Below, piece after piece: positions 22,680 through 36,100 of a stretch of DNA of 48,483 nucleotides. This DNA comes from Branchiostoma floridae (Eukaryota > Chordata > Leptocardii > Amphioxiformes > Branchiostomatidae): contig NW_023365734.1 of assembly GCF_000003815.2 (NCBI RefSeq), positions 1-48,483 on the forward strand, given 5' to 3'. The notes beneath the pieces were generated by a model. That model was not told where the DNA came from. It made no database searches and saw nothing but the letters and a program-made list of their open reading frames with translations. Every line of letters starts with the position of its first letter. The first letter of the stretch is position 1. The position numbers and the translations under genes were made by a program.

Positions 22680-25600
22680 CAGTCGATACACATTGGAATC
22701 TAGTACTAGTGCAAATCCCACTTAACTGCCAAGAAGAAAACCCTCACCTGACTGACTGTTTTTATCTTGATTTACTAGATAACAAAAAAGTAAACAACGA
22801 CAAAGTTCCTGCGTTCAGGATGCTAGGCAAGATGAAGTTTATTTGGCTCTACTCGGTTCAGCAGAAGAGAAGACAGTCACAGGGCAAATCTCATCTCCAA
22901 GGCATCATGCCAACGTTTGTGCCACATAGTTGTATCCTCCATAGTAAGACAGGCACAAACTTGTACAAATTCCTGCATTAGGCTATGGTGATTTGATCAT
23001 GTGAATGATATCCGTATGCACATAAATTTTTGGCCATTTCCAGTAAAATTCCAGTTTTGAATCATACTGTAAATCATACCAATCAGCTGCAAAATGAGCA
23101 AATATTGGTCTTACATTGCAAAAAAATATTCTTAATGTATTCTGATGTCTTAGAGTGTCAACATCAATTCCAAGGCCAAGAAGACGTGAAAGAATACAAG
23201 TGAAGAATCTATTGTTTAGTATTACTCTGTGTGTTCAGTCATTTGTTCAACGTTTCTGACCACTTAGATTTCATAGTGAAGGTAGCTTTTTGGGGGGGCC
23301 AAATTTGTCTTTTTTATTCGCATGCCAGCATCAGATTTGGGGTTCCCAGGAGATGTCATCCATATAATCAAATCAACGTGGCCTTATCATACAAAACTCA
23401 ACAAGAAACATTACTGGTTTTGGCAATCCCTCTTCCCTCCAGCTTTGCATAATAATGTGGACAAATTCAGTTATAACTACAATTCAGTTACTGTATTGAC
23501 CCCAAATTGAGCTCATCTTACTTAAGACACTAACACAATAACCTGGGCTTTTTCCTTGTCAAGGTTTCAGTTCATATGTCCCTTTACAGTATCTGTGCAA
23601 AGACATCATTTAATGTTCTTGATTTGTGTCTCAGCACATTATGTGGGGTTATTTCTACAATAATGTTGACCTAAGAAAGGAAGGCTAGGGGGAAACATTT
23701 AAAATGTAATTATGACATTTGGTAAAGATGTGCACTATTTGGTGCAAATACAGTAACTTCACAGTAGTTTTCTTACAATCATTTCTTTTTTCTTGACCTC
23801 TCGTTACAGGTATGACCTTGACCCTTTGTGACCTGCCAACACTAGATATTTGCGTTAACACAGTGGCAATTGGATGAGACAGATGTTTTCATGTGAAATT
23901 TTACATGACTCTTTGTCAACAAGGCTCGTTTAGAAGGCTAAATGGCAAACTCGTTACGTGTCAGACTTATCCTTAACAATGCCCCCTGGTGCAGGAACCT
24001 AAAACTGCACCACTGTTCAAAGCAGAGCAATGAGTATGAAAGAAAAAAAATGAACAAGATCAATTAAAAGTGCTTAAATCTTCCTTGGTTTGGCATTTCC
24101 AAAACATAGCTGCAAATATGTCGTAAAACCAAAATCTTAGAAGTCATATTTCTCATCATCCTCCGAATTTGTAACTGTTTTATGTGAAAGACAATTTTTT
24201 AGAGTTATCACAAGACTCTAGATGTCAGCTTTATGCATATAAACTATTTTTCCTAAAATGAACTGAAGACATTCTCCTGCACAGATTCGAAACCGCGTCC
24301 TGTGACTCTACTCAGTTGGTAGAGGAGTGTCTACAATGTGGATTCATCTTTGTGTAGAAGAAACGTCTTAAAATTGCTCCCCTTAAAAATCTGTATCCCA
24401 TTTTTGCCTTCAGAACGTACAACAAAAGGACGAAAAGGCACAGCAAATGGTATGAACTTTAACCTTGGCAGTTCAAGGGTGATTTGTTCGATGTGACGTT
24501 GCCATATATGACCTTGTTTGACATTGAAGAGAAGAAGGCTGTTGCCATAGCAACAGGAAACACACCTACTCGCTACGTGGCTTGTACCCGACAAGGTGGC
24601 CAGGCAAGGCACGGAATTAGTTACAATATTTCTCTGTACATGTTTTTTGTGGTTTTCTTTACAATATTGGCATAATACTCCTATTTACATTGAGGATATA
24701 TCTGGGCACTTTATTGGCATGTTACTACAGTGGTAGGAATGAGCAAGGATGTTATACAGAATGAGTTTGCAGCCATGTTTTTTAGAGATTTGTACATTTT
24801 GTGGAACACCTTCAAGGTCATGATGATTACATATACATTTCAGTACACTACCAGTGGTGATGTCATCACTCCATGTGCACATGACATGTCACCAGAAAAG
24901 AGGTGCACTCTAACTACATGTATAACCCCACAGTTGATTCTGACATGAGCAAAACCAGAAACATACAATTATGGTAACCGTTATAGCCCTTCTTCAGAGA
25001 ATGTCCCTCTATACTGTTGTCCAGAGAAACAAAAGTCATCAGTGAAAAGAAAGGTCTGTGTTAATAAAGAAAAACAGTTAAACACTAAACAATAGTAAAC
25101 CCTTACCAAATGCCAATCCAAAGCTATATGGATTTAAAGACTGACATCACGGCTCAAAAAGAATAGGGTGCATCCATCATGAAAGTGGTGGCTATTGCAG
25201 CAGAACCAATGCCTGTAGATTGTGTTCACAATGGACATCAACTACAGGCACTACCTTACACTGCAAGAGCCATCACTGGAACAGAAGGGGCTTTCAGGTA
25301 CATGTAGCAATAGTTATATCAAGTATATGAAGTTCAATACACCCAGTGAGGACTGCAGATGAAAATGAGATGACCCTCATTTTGGACATCTATGCTACAT
25401 TTTGCTGTTACTAGAAAGTACAAAGAACATAAAGACAAAATGTCAATCTTCCTTACAAGAATTTACTGGCTTGTATAATGGTTTAACTCATTTTGAGATT
25501 GCACAATCAGAAGTTGTCTGAACAGTTGGTTTTGTTCCTTGTAGTTCTAGCAGATACACATCCCAGGTAGGCTGATTTGCACACTGATATTGCCACAGAC

Positions 25601-26350
25601 ATTGCTACATGTTCTTGTGCAGACCTTGTATTGCCACAACCACCTTTCCACATCATGCCACAGTTTCTCCACACATTCCGTGTGGCAATTCATATTCAAT
25701 GTTGCAATCTGTATGGTAGCTGTAGTGCTACAAAAACAGTGGTTCTTTATAATGTTCTCTAGACTATTGGCTCGGAGAGAGTTGGTCCCTGGGGCCACCC
25801 AAACACACTAGTATTTAAGTCCAACTTTACCGTACAGCTATACATGTATATATCATGGCATCATCCAAGATTATAAATACTTCCTTTACATTTAGGCTAC
25901 GATTTACAAGAGAATACATTTCACCCCTCTTTGGGGGCGGGATAGTTCCTTCCAGCATTACATTTTGGAACGGTCAACTTTAAAATGGGAGGTTGTCACA
26001 GTTTACATTGTGTACAATACATATTGAAAGTGATCGCAACACTTCATAAATGCTACATTTGTACTAGGTTTTTAAAGATGCAATTCAATTCATTTTCCTG
26101 TCACAGTTAAGGCACTTTTACAAGGCGATCTGAAAGGGAGGCTCAAGTGGGTAGACTCAAACTTCTGGAGTGATGAGAAACTTAAGATATTGTATTAGGA
26201 TTTCAAGATGGTCTTGGGACTTCAGGCCACATTCTGAAGTTGTTTGACACATTCTGAGTCCCTTGAAATCTGTACTTGACAGCCTACTCGCCAGAATAAT
26301 TGTAGAATAGCTCTAGTCGTAATGACTTAAAACTGTTATGTGGATAAGAC
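22680..26350. other. Intergenic stretch, no recognised gene
   Basis: Ordinary AT-rich sequence. Open frames at 22709-22981, 24331-24675 and 24685-24948 show no motif. At 25547-25798 (minus) CHTECVEKLWHDVERWLW faintly recalls the N/HT--VE--W-DV motif of integrase-core orphan proteins, too short to name. A tRNA A-box-like string occurs near 24314 without a matching B box downstream. Confidence 0.55.
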
Positions 26351-26356
26351 TTTATT
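26351..26356 (-). terminator. Candidate poly(A) signal of the SPATS2-like gene
   Basis: AATAAA on the minus strand, about 400 nt past the stop codon. It is a good canonical hexamer at a plausible distance; the cleavage site was not determined. Confidence 0.5.
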
Positions 26357-26756
26357 CCTGCTGAGTCAGATCTCTGAGAAATTTGACATGACAACATGCA
26401 CCTTCCAAAACAAAAGGCAAAACAAAAATTTAAAAGCTTATCAGATGAACAAGCTTGAAACTTTGAAATGAAGACAAAGAAAAATATTTTGCTGACAACT
26501 CTTAGTTGATTCTGAGCCTCCTGCCTTCAGTACTGTATCTGTGTAACATCTTAAGATAAACATTTATCTTAAACGTGGATCTAGAAAAGTCCACAAGAAA
26601 GAGGGTCTACAACAGACTTGCTTAATGGGGCGGAGCATTCTGTGTCGTGTCTCTTAGCACCTGTTGCCTAGCAACCGCAGCATTATGTAGTCCCTTGGCA
26701 TGACAGGCCTGTATCCGGCGTGGGTCCATCGTCGTCGTCAGGTTCTGCCTCCCACC

Positions 26757-27155
26757 TCACTCCCAGTCTCCGTTGGTGGTCGCTGTTCCTTCAGGTGCTG
26801 GCACCCCGTTGGGAATGGCATTTGGCTGTTCCTTGCTCTGCACGCCTCCCCTCTGCTTTGGCTTGCGCTGGGGGAGGGCATCTGAGGGCGCGCTCGGCCC
26901 GTTCATGTCCTTCTCGGGCGCTTTGGGCCCGTTCTGTACGGCGTGATCCACGCTGCCGTTCACCTTCGGAGCGGCTGCTTTCACGTGATGCTGGTTCCGC
27001 GGCTGGTTGTGCCGTGGAGACTGGTTCCTCTGCCGGCTGGGCGACTGCCCGGCGCCCACACCCGCCTTGGCTGGCTTGCTGTCCACAGGCCTGCTGTCCC
27101 CGCTAGGGCCAGCAGAGGGCGCTGCTGACTGGGGCTTCCTCTCCTGACCAGAAGA
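26757..27155 (-). CDS. SPATS2: SPATS2-like terminal coding exon and stop
   Basis: 399 nt, phase 0, acceptor CTCCACAG, ending GDWE and TGA at 26757-26759. It carries a Pro/Ser/Gln-rich stretch and ALPQRKPKQRGG near the C-terminus, the counterpart of the vertebrate LPQRKPR motif; this confirms that the tail exons belong to the same gene. Confidence 0.92.
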   Translation of the reverse strand, partial: SSGQERKPQSAAPSAGPSGDSRPVDSKPAKAGVGAGQSPSRQRNQSPRHNQPRNQHHVKAAAPKVNGSVDHAVQNGPKAPEKDMNGPSAPSDALPQRKPKQRGGVQSKEQPNAIPNGVPAPEGTATTNGDWE

Positions 27156-30100
27156 CTGTGGAGGGAAAATGGCAAGTTGTAAATTCTATTGCATCAATCT
27201 GTTGCTGCAGTCTCACACAGGAGAAATTACATGTATACACCATATTTGTAGTGTCCCTATAGATGTTGTAGCCATATATGTATATTCCTCACTAGTATAT
27301 ACATGTATTGTGGTGGTTTAAATATTGAAGTTTGCTCCACCCTTCTTTCGTTCCCTCTATTTCTCCTCTCCCTTCCTCACCTAACCACACCTTCTTTCCT
27401 TCCACCTATTCTCTCATATCGTTTCCTCATCCAACAACCACACCTTATTTCATTCCCTCTATTTTTCCTCTTTCCACCCTTCTTTCCTTCCCTCTATTCC
27501 TTCCTCTCCCTTCCCCACCTTTGGTCCGCTGTCCTGTGATTGGTTGGCACTGTCCTGTGAGTCGTTCGTCCTCCTGGCGTCGCGCCGGTCGCGATCCCGC
27601 CGGCGCTGGTTGCGACCGGATCTCTGAGGAGACTCCGTCCTGAATCCACACAAACAACACGATTGAAACTTAATGTTTAAATACTTTACTTTTTGTGACT
27701 GCATCTGAACTGTGAGCAGTGAAACCTGTCCCGCAGTACAAAGGGAACAGGTCAGTATTGTGAAGGTAACAGACGGTCACCGAAACGTTGGTAAGAATAA
27801 AGCAATGGTTGAGTAGAAAAGAGTCTGTTTATTCAGTGATGTACCAACCTGGTAAAACTATTCACAGAAGATTGAGACTTACAAGTGGTACTTGAATTGA
27901 CAGTGAATCTTCCACAAAGCAAACAATTGTCTCTTTGGAATATCTACAGCTAGACCTGTGCACCTTACCAAATTTTAGGTACAGGTACACAGGTTTAGGT
28001 ACAGGTCAGGATTTACTTGTTTCTCTTAGAAAGTTGTGTCCACTAAGTTAGTTAGCACCACAGGTACAGGTAAATCAGATGTTTAGGTCCGGACCTGTAC
28101 CTTATCAATTTTACAGCTAAGTTAAGTACTTGAATCAAGTACATGTAAACAGCCCTATCTTAAGCTTAAAAAACAGCTAAATTCAATGTTAAATCATTGT
28201 ACTGGGGACACAAATTACTAAATAAATCATCATCTACAACCACATGTGAACTTAGCCTGCTTTCTTTACTTAGCACTGCCTCAAAATCTACTAGATATTT
28301 AGAAGAGTGTTACATCATATTTCTGGGACATTTTCTAACATTGTTTAGCTGATTCAGCAAAAGTCTAACTGTACACTTACAATGTAATATGCATGTACAA
28401 CATACATATAATTGTACTGTAAGATCAATGAATGTACAAGGTTTCAGGTTGAAAGAGAACTGAAACAAGTGACCTTATCCCTCTGAGATAGGCATACGTA
28501 AGGATGGATTGAGGGAATAAAAGAGGGAATAAAAGAGGATATAGATAGACGACCAGTCCTTACCCCTGTTCCCGATTACCCTGCTGCCCAGAGTTTGCTC
28601 TGAGGGGTGTTAGAACAAAACAGACAATGAGTTAGTAAACTACAGACAAAACAAGCTAAACTGTTAGTGTTAGTGTTACAGACAAAAACGCACCGAGGAA
28701 CATTCATTTGTCCCATTAAAAACACCAGTCAAACAAACAGACACCCACCCTTTCCCCTTGTTTCCACCTTGTCCCTGTTGTGGCTTATTCCTGGGTGGAA
28801 CAGACAAGTCACAGATGTAACACACACTCTAAACTGTTAGGACATTAATGGACAGATGAAAGGACAACACACACACACACAAACACAATGTGTACCCCAC
28901 TCACCCTCTATCTTTCGTCCCCCTGTCCCGGTTTTGTCTCTGCCCCTGGTCCTGCCGTGGCTCAGTCGGCTTGTTCGAGTCAGGATTCTGTCCCTTCCCA
29001 CCCTGCTTTAGCTCAGTCCCATCCTGTCTGTCTTTGGTCCCATCCCTCTTTTGTTCAGTCCTATCCTGCTTCGCTCCGGACCCAGCCCTGTCTTGTCCGG
29101 ACGGTTTGTTTCCGGCCCTTTCCCGGTTCTGTCCGTCCTGGGTCCTCTCCTGGGTCCCAGCCTGGGTTTGTCCCGACCCAGGGCGATTCTGTCCGGCCCT
29201 ATTCCGGTTCTGCTGTCCCTGATTTGACCCGGCTCTATCCTGGTTCCTATTCTGACCCTGTCCGGTCCTGCCTTGGTTCGGCCCGGTCCTGTCCTGATTC
29301 CTGCGACCTTTGACCGGCCCCACCCTGCATGCATGGATGGACGAACGCACACATATATGAACAGGAAGGAGCCTACTTACCCTGCTTCACCCCTCCCACC
29401 TCCAGACCTTCCCTACTCACAACGTTCCTCACTACGTCATACAACGTCAAAGACGACGACAGTGACACAAAATGGTACGACGAATAATAACTACTGTAAC
29501 AGTGTGTCTACATACCCTCTGTCCCTGTTGGCTTGCTGGCCCTGACTGGCGCGGTCCCGGTTCTGGTTCGTCCGGTCGCGGTCCCTCCCGGGGCCCTGGG
29601 GCGGCGCGCTGCCAGCATGGGGCCTGCGCCGCTCTGGAGACGCCGTGCTGATTCCCTACAGAACCAAACAACAGATGAGTCAGCTGTGCTCTTTAGCTTT
29701 CCTTAGTCTCCAGCCATGTGGCGCGTTGATACACCCGATCCCCTCAATCTCGGAAGTTATGCAACATGCAGTCCGGTCAGTACTTGGACGGGAGAACACC
29801 AAGGAAGACTGGATGCTCTAGTCCAACCAAGAATTCACAAATTCGTCTTTCGACGTAAAATGGGGTTCATCCAGTGTGTGAAGGTGCCTCGAGCACGTAA
29901 ATCAGCCTCTTTACTAAAAAAAATTTGAGTACCTACTGGCTGCAAATAATATACCAGATGTATCCTTAGCATAGCATAGAGGACTGTCTCCAGGACCCAT
30001 CCCTTTGTCCTGGGATGGAAATTTGCTTGTTGGGTGTGAAAAAAAATTTAACCCATCCGTAAAAAAAAATCAGAACTTTATTACACGAGATTGATGAGAA

Positions 30101-33100
30101 TTTATTAACATGAGCTTAGAATGACATATTCAACAGCAGAAATATGCTCCCAAACAGTGAGTGGGACGGAAAAAAAGTTGAAAGCTGTAGACTGCCCTGA
30201 TAGCATGTCTCCATTGCATAGCAACTGCAAGAAAGCATAGCTGTAACAATGGTAATGTCTGGGCATGCAGTAATCATGACTGTACCTTACATGTAATCAG
30301 AATTTAACCACAGGGATTAGTCCCTTAGCTGTTGTAATGTATACCAGGAAAATGGTAGGCTTGTGCCAGTTAGTAATTACATGGTTAATGACTACATGCA
30401 CATTTAATACATAAATACTTGTGTAAGGGAATTGGACTTGATGGCCCCATAAAGTTGGTTTTGTTTACATGATGAGAGATAAAAAGAAAATATTTGGCTC
30501 ATTTTTAATCATTTCACAGAAGCTGAACAAGAGGATCATAGCAGCCTCTCTTTTTTGCCATCATCCATAAACCAAGTTTGTGAGGCCAAAACACCAAGTT
30601 AACATCAGACATAGAAAATCGTAACCATGCACTTATTTTTCACACTTATTTTTGCCTTCAAAACAGCCTTATTTTTATTTTCTAACCTCTGTCACCTGAC
30701 TTTTATCCTCTGCCACTGGACCTATGATCTCTGTAACCTGACCTATAAACTCTGACCTACCATGCCAGCCTGTGCTGCAGCTCCACCATTTCCGCCGTGC
30801 TTATGCCTTATTTATACTTTCTGACCTCTGCCCCTGACCTATAACCTCTACCACTTGACCTATAACCTTCAACCTACCACACCACCATGGGAACTGACCA
30901 TAGGACGGACCTGCTGTCTCAGGTTCTCCTGCAGCCTGTGCTGCAGCTCCACCATTTCTGCCATGCTCATGCCTTATTTATACTTTCTGACCTCTGCCCC
31001 TGACCTATAACCTCTACCACCTGACCTATAACCTTCAACCTACCACACCACCATGGGAACTGACCATAGGACGGACCTGCTGTCTCAGGTTCTCCTGCAG
31101 CCTGTGCTGCAGCTCCACCATTTCCGCAGTGCTCATGCCCGGGGCCGTCGTCACGGTTACGCTCCCCGTGGTGACCAGGCTGTCGAACACCTCGTCCTTC
31201 TGGTTGGCCGTGGGGGACGGGGGGAAGGGTCGGGAGGGGGAGGTGGGGGTGGGGGGCTCGGAGACGGAGCTGGTGGTGTTGATGCTGGAGACGGAGCTGA
31301 GGGACGGGCGCCGCGTGGAGTACACACACTTCACTGGAACAACTGTAAAATACAGGGGGGTCAACAGGTTAAACTGTAATGTCGTAAAGCAAGAAAGATA
31401 GTCCTCTTTCAACACATTCGTACACATGTACTTCTACTGTCGTGAGTAATGAGTCTAGGTCCTGTTCAACTAAAGAGCATGATGTTGGCAATGCTATGGA
31501 GTACACACACTTCACTGGCACAACTGTATAACAGGGGGGTCAACAGGTTAACTGTAATGTTCTCTTTCAACACACTAGTATGCATGTACCTCTAAAACAC
31601 TGGCTATATTGAGTCTAGCTTGACACTGGCTAGATTGAGTCTAGCTCCTGTTCAACTAAGAGCATAATGTTGGCAATGCTGTGGAGTACACACACTTCAC
31701 TGGCACAACTGTACAATAAGGAATGGGGGTGTGAACAGGTTAAAGTGTAATGTTCTTTTTCAACACACTGGTATGCATGTACAGTACCTCTGATGGCTTG
31801 ACAATGGCTACATGTACATTCATTCTAGCTCCCGTTCACCAAAGAGCATGATATTGGCAATGCTGTCAACTAATCCTTAGTCTCATACTAGTCATAGTAA
31901 TATTCAGTAAAAGACAATCTTATTTCCATTTCCTTTCTATTAGTCTGTCTCTGTCTGTTGAAAAAGCAAAAGCAATAGAAACTTTGAATAAGAAACAAAG
32001 AGAGGAACTCACCTTCACCAAATGTGTCAATTGTCTGTAAAACCAACAAAAAACACACAAATGAAGAGTTTGTTTGCAAACATGACAGTACATGTACATC
32101 CATTTACTTGTTAAGTGTGAGGTAAATATACACTTTTTTCATGCATTATTAACCAGATGATCAAATGTGTACCGTATTACTTATTTTTCGGATGCAAATG
32201 CCAAGAAATCCAAGTCAAAACATCAGATGTCTCCTTACATTGAGCATGGTGTGCTGGTCCCGTGCGAAGCGTGTCGTCTTCCCTATCTCCTCATCCACCT
32301 TACGGTCACTGATGAAGTGCTGAGAAAAAAAAAGACACACAGAATTATAAAAACATATAAAAATGCCACACTCTTATTCCAACATATAATGTGATGTAGA
32401 TGTAAAATGTCTTCACACACTATTTTAAGTTTTTTTGTTAAAACAATGTTTTCTATGACACAAGGATGCAGTAGTTAAGGTTGTAAATGTACACTCTCAC
32501 CCAATCATACAGATTCTAACTAGAAAGAAAAGCCGGCATGTTCTAACAAGTTGTAGAGACAAAAGTTTTCAAAAACTTACGTGTAGTTTAATAAAAGAGA
32601 ATTTTAAAACATTTTTTTAGTGTAATGGCCACCATGCTATAATTTGCAACCACCAGGCAACATGAAAACCACTACGCTACTTTTCAACTAGCACAGTGGT
32701 ACGTACTTTGACCCTTAGAATGTCAACTTTTATCAATATCTTCTCCGTGGAAAGGACAAAATTCCCTTCTTGACCAACCCCCTGGTTGGTCACTTTGCTA
32801 TTTCATTACCATTACTTTGAAATAAAAACTTGGCTAGAACACTGCCTTGGCTACGATGATCTCAGTTAGAGACAGAAGGAGCAAACCTTGATGTCAGCCC
32901 TGAGCTCGGACAGCTGTGCCTCTGTCATGGTGGGTGCTCGAGCCGTTCGCACCTTCAGGTCGACAGCCTGCTGCTGGCGTTTTGACAGGATCTCAACTGG
33001 AGGGAGGGAGGACAGCATTGAGTGAACTTAAGTGCATGTTCAAATATCTAATCTTTACTCCTGCTTGCTTGACCCATCCTCCTACGCACGGTCCCCAACA

Positions 33101-36100
33101 ATGGCTAGCTAACTGCCAATTGGGGCCCTGCTGTTTGGTGGCACACCAGCAGTTACTATGAGCGTTGCCACAAACTAGCTGTCAGCCAATCAGAGAATAG
33201 GCCTTTCTTGGGCTTGGTCTTACATAGCTCCATCCTCCTACGCCTGATCCCCAACATCTGACTGCGTAAGGTCATTGATATTTAAAAGCAGGGCGGCCAG
33301 TAACTGATCTGAGTGCACCAGACAGCAGAGGTGACCACAAGGAGTTTCGACACAACTGTGGTCCCTCTGCGTAGGAGAATGGCTTGACATGGTAAAGCTC
33401 CTGTAGTTTTTACCTTCACCAAGAAGGCTTCATTTTCAGCTGCATTTTGTGTGTGACACATGAAAGCCTGGATGGATTGCCTTGATATTTTGTATGGGTG
33501 TAGATCTAGATGAGACCTGAAAATGATTCTGTACTCACTAGCCTGTGCCTTGACATGGTCCAGTTCCAGCATTAGCGCCACCTCCCTGTCGTCCAGCCGC
33601 TGGTGCAGCTCCTGGAACGCTGTCTGGATTCGCTTCACGGACGCGTCGATCTCCTCGTTCAGCAGGTTCCGGTACCGCTGCAGCGAAACCGTCGACCTCT
33701 GAAGGTCCTTCACCGAACGTTCCAGACCCGCTCCTAGGAAGATAAAGGTGTGTAATAAGATCAGAATTCAAGGAATCCTTTGCTACGTCTTTATGTTAAA
33801 GTCCTTCCCACACCAGAAGGTGCATAAGGTGGTGCCCATCTCTATTTCAATTGCCCTTGGGGTCAGGGTTGTCTCCAGGACCCATTCTCATGTTCCAGGA
33901 TAGACGGACAAAACTTTTACCTCATCTAGTAGGTAAAAGATAATAATTATGTATTCTCGAAGGAGAGAACATATTTTTTTTGCTGGTGTGTTCTTTTTCT
34001 TTCTTCCTCCTAGCAGAAAGGGTTTACGGAAAAGGCCGAGCTGTGCACCAGGCCTGGCTACCTGGGCTGTCTACCTGGGATGGCTATCACATCAGGCTAC
34101 TCAGATTCCGCCATTCACAGCCCCAATTCTTTTTTTTCACTTGTACACACTTTTTGAGGGTATAGTAATGCTATAGTAATGTGTGCGAGTAGCTCCTGGA
34201 GGGAAATACAGAAATGTAGATGAGGGCTAGGAAAAAAATGCAGTGTTACCCCACCTCTCATAAAAACCAGCAGACCCCAACCTTTTTTTTTAGTCAATCA
34301 ATGGCAAGGGACGCAAAAATTTTGACATCTAAAAATAAAAGTGATGAAGATTGATTATCCTAGGCGTAAGATGAGGGTTGAAGGAATCCTATAGTAGCAC
34401 TTTTAGGCCTGTACAGTTGTGCATATATTCAGTTTCGTACAACAACCGCCAAGTGAAGAAAAAACAAGTAATGCAGACAGTTGAAGGGCATACATTTTAC
34501 CAAATTGCCAAGCCTGCATATAACAAAAAGTGGTGTACATTGCACACCTGGATGGGAAAGCTACAACAGAAGCATCCGATGAAATTAATAATGATTTTAC
34601 AAAAAAAGTCTAATTTGGCCATTTTTTCCCCAGCACCATGCCCAGCCACCACACCGTGACACACCCAAGCGGAGGTACATTTTGTACCTGGTTTCTTTCC
34701 AGAGCCTCCCTTATCCAGGCTGGCTGTGGGTGCACAAACAAGTCACATCAACACTACACACACACCTACAGTTCAATTCTATATCTATAATACAGCTATC
34801 CATCTATATTACAGGGCTCAAAATACTGTTTTCTGCATACCTGCACTGGTGCAGGTATCATTGAAATTACCTGCACCAGACAAATTTTACCTGCACCACT
34901 CTGAATTTAGGAAGTATGGATCATACTAAATTGTTCAGGAACCATTGCTATTTATTCTTTTATACTTTACAGGTGGTAACAGTCAATGCAGCTAATAACA
35001 ATCCATATACATGTACACCTACATTATACTTTTTATAGGACATTTATGTATAAAACCCAGTACATGGACCCGTGCAGGTTAGGTGCAGGTAAACACCAGA
35101 AATACCTGCACAGCTCCAATTTTACCTGCACTAACCTGTATATGCAGGTGATATTTTGAGCCCTGTATAAGTATTGAAAAAAAATGTAACCTACAGAGGG
35201 CATTACATGTACCTGCTTTGCTTTTATCTTTTCAAGCTTTAGCTACAACCCTGTTATTATTCTAAACCTGTAAAGTGCCCATCAAACAGCAAAAAAAAAT
35301 GTTTGGCCAATAAAGTCTGCGAACGTCAACTGACATTTTCAGTAGACTAGCAATGATATGACTGGCATTTTCTTCATCATCACAACATCTTTAGGGATCA
35401 GCGATGTTCACAAGCCACAGGATGTGTTAGATATTGTAGAATAGATTTTCAAGCAAGAAAAAAAGTGCAACTCTCTGTCCATTTTGAAATGGGGCAATCC
35501 ACAAATACAGCCGAAGCTCATTAACTGTGTAACAGAGGCTTTGGAGAGAGAACAATATTGTTGATTTGATAGACCAATGGGTACAGGCAATGACGAAAAA
35601 AGCTCATCAACTGTGTATGGACTCCAGGAACAGAAGACTAGTGAATTATCACTAATGGAGATCTCGATAAACCAAACCAAACCAAACAGGTGCTTCAGAG
35701 AGAGAACAATATTGTTGATTTGACAGACAATGGATACAGGCAAAGACAAAAACATCTCCTACTTCTAGCCACTACAAATGTATTAATTTTGTACTTTCGT
35801 TACATGACTTGACCATTACCTGGTCTCTTTGTCGAACCCGCTGCCCCCTTCTCCGCGGCGTGGCTGGATGCTTGGCTGCGATTGGACGACTCGCTTATCG
35901 TCCGTACGCGGTCGGAACTGACGGACAGCCTGCTCGGGCTGTTGAGTCTCCTGCTGCGCCCTGTGAGGAGAGGGGAGAAATCTTTCGGTGAAAATCAGGC
36001 ACTGTTACACTTACAGTGTTAGCAATACTCAGGAGCCCCCAAAGTTCTCACCCAGAATGGCACAATACCAGCGATCGCTGTTGTTGTTTATATCTGGGGT

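Noticed and set aside
24290-24345. Possible tRNA gene (TCAGTTGGTAGAGG and GATTCGAAACC)
   Set aside because: The B-box-like string precedes the A-box-like string, and no cloverleaf can be drawn in either orientation.
25547-25798. Integrase-core-like motif CHTECVEKLWHDVERWLW on the minus strand
   Set aside because: A single short motif with no catalytic residues nearby; recorded only as a note in the intergenic entry.
26720-27106. Plus-strand 128-codon open frame
   Set aside because: Antisense shadow of the terminal SPATS2-like exon, which has the conserved LPQRKPK motif and splice acceptor on the minus strand.
28888-29313. Plus-strand open frames of 110-141 codons
   Set aside because: They are antisense shadows of the R/G/N/Q-rich SPATS2-like exon, whose composition removes stops from the other strand.
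29712-29830. 5S rRNA gene
   Set aside because: Diverged at many conserved positions and fused to a body shared with another copy, so it is a SINE head. The same holds for 42367-42484.
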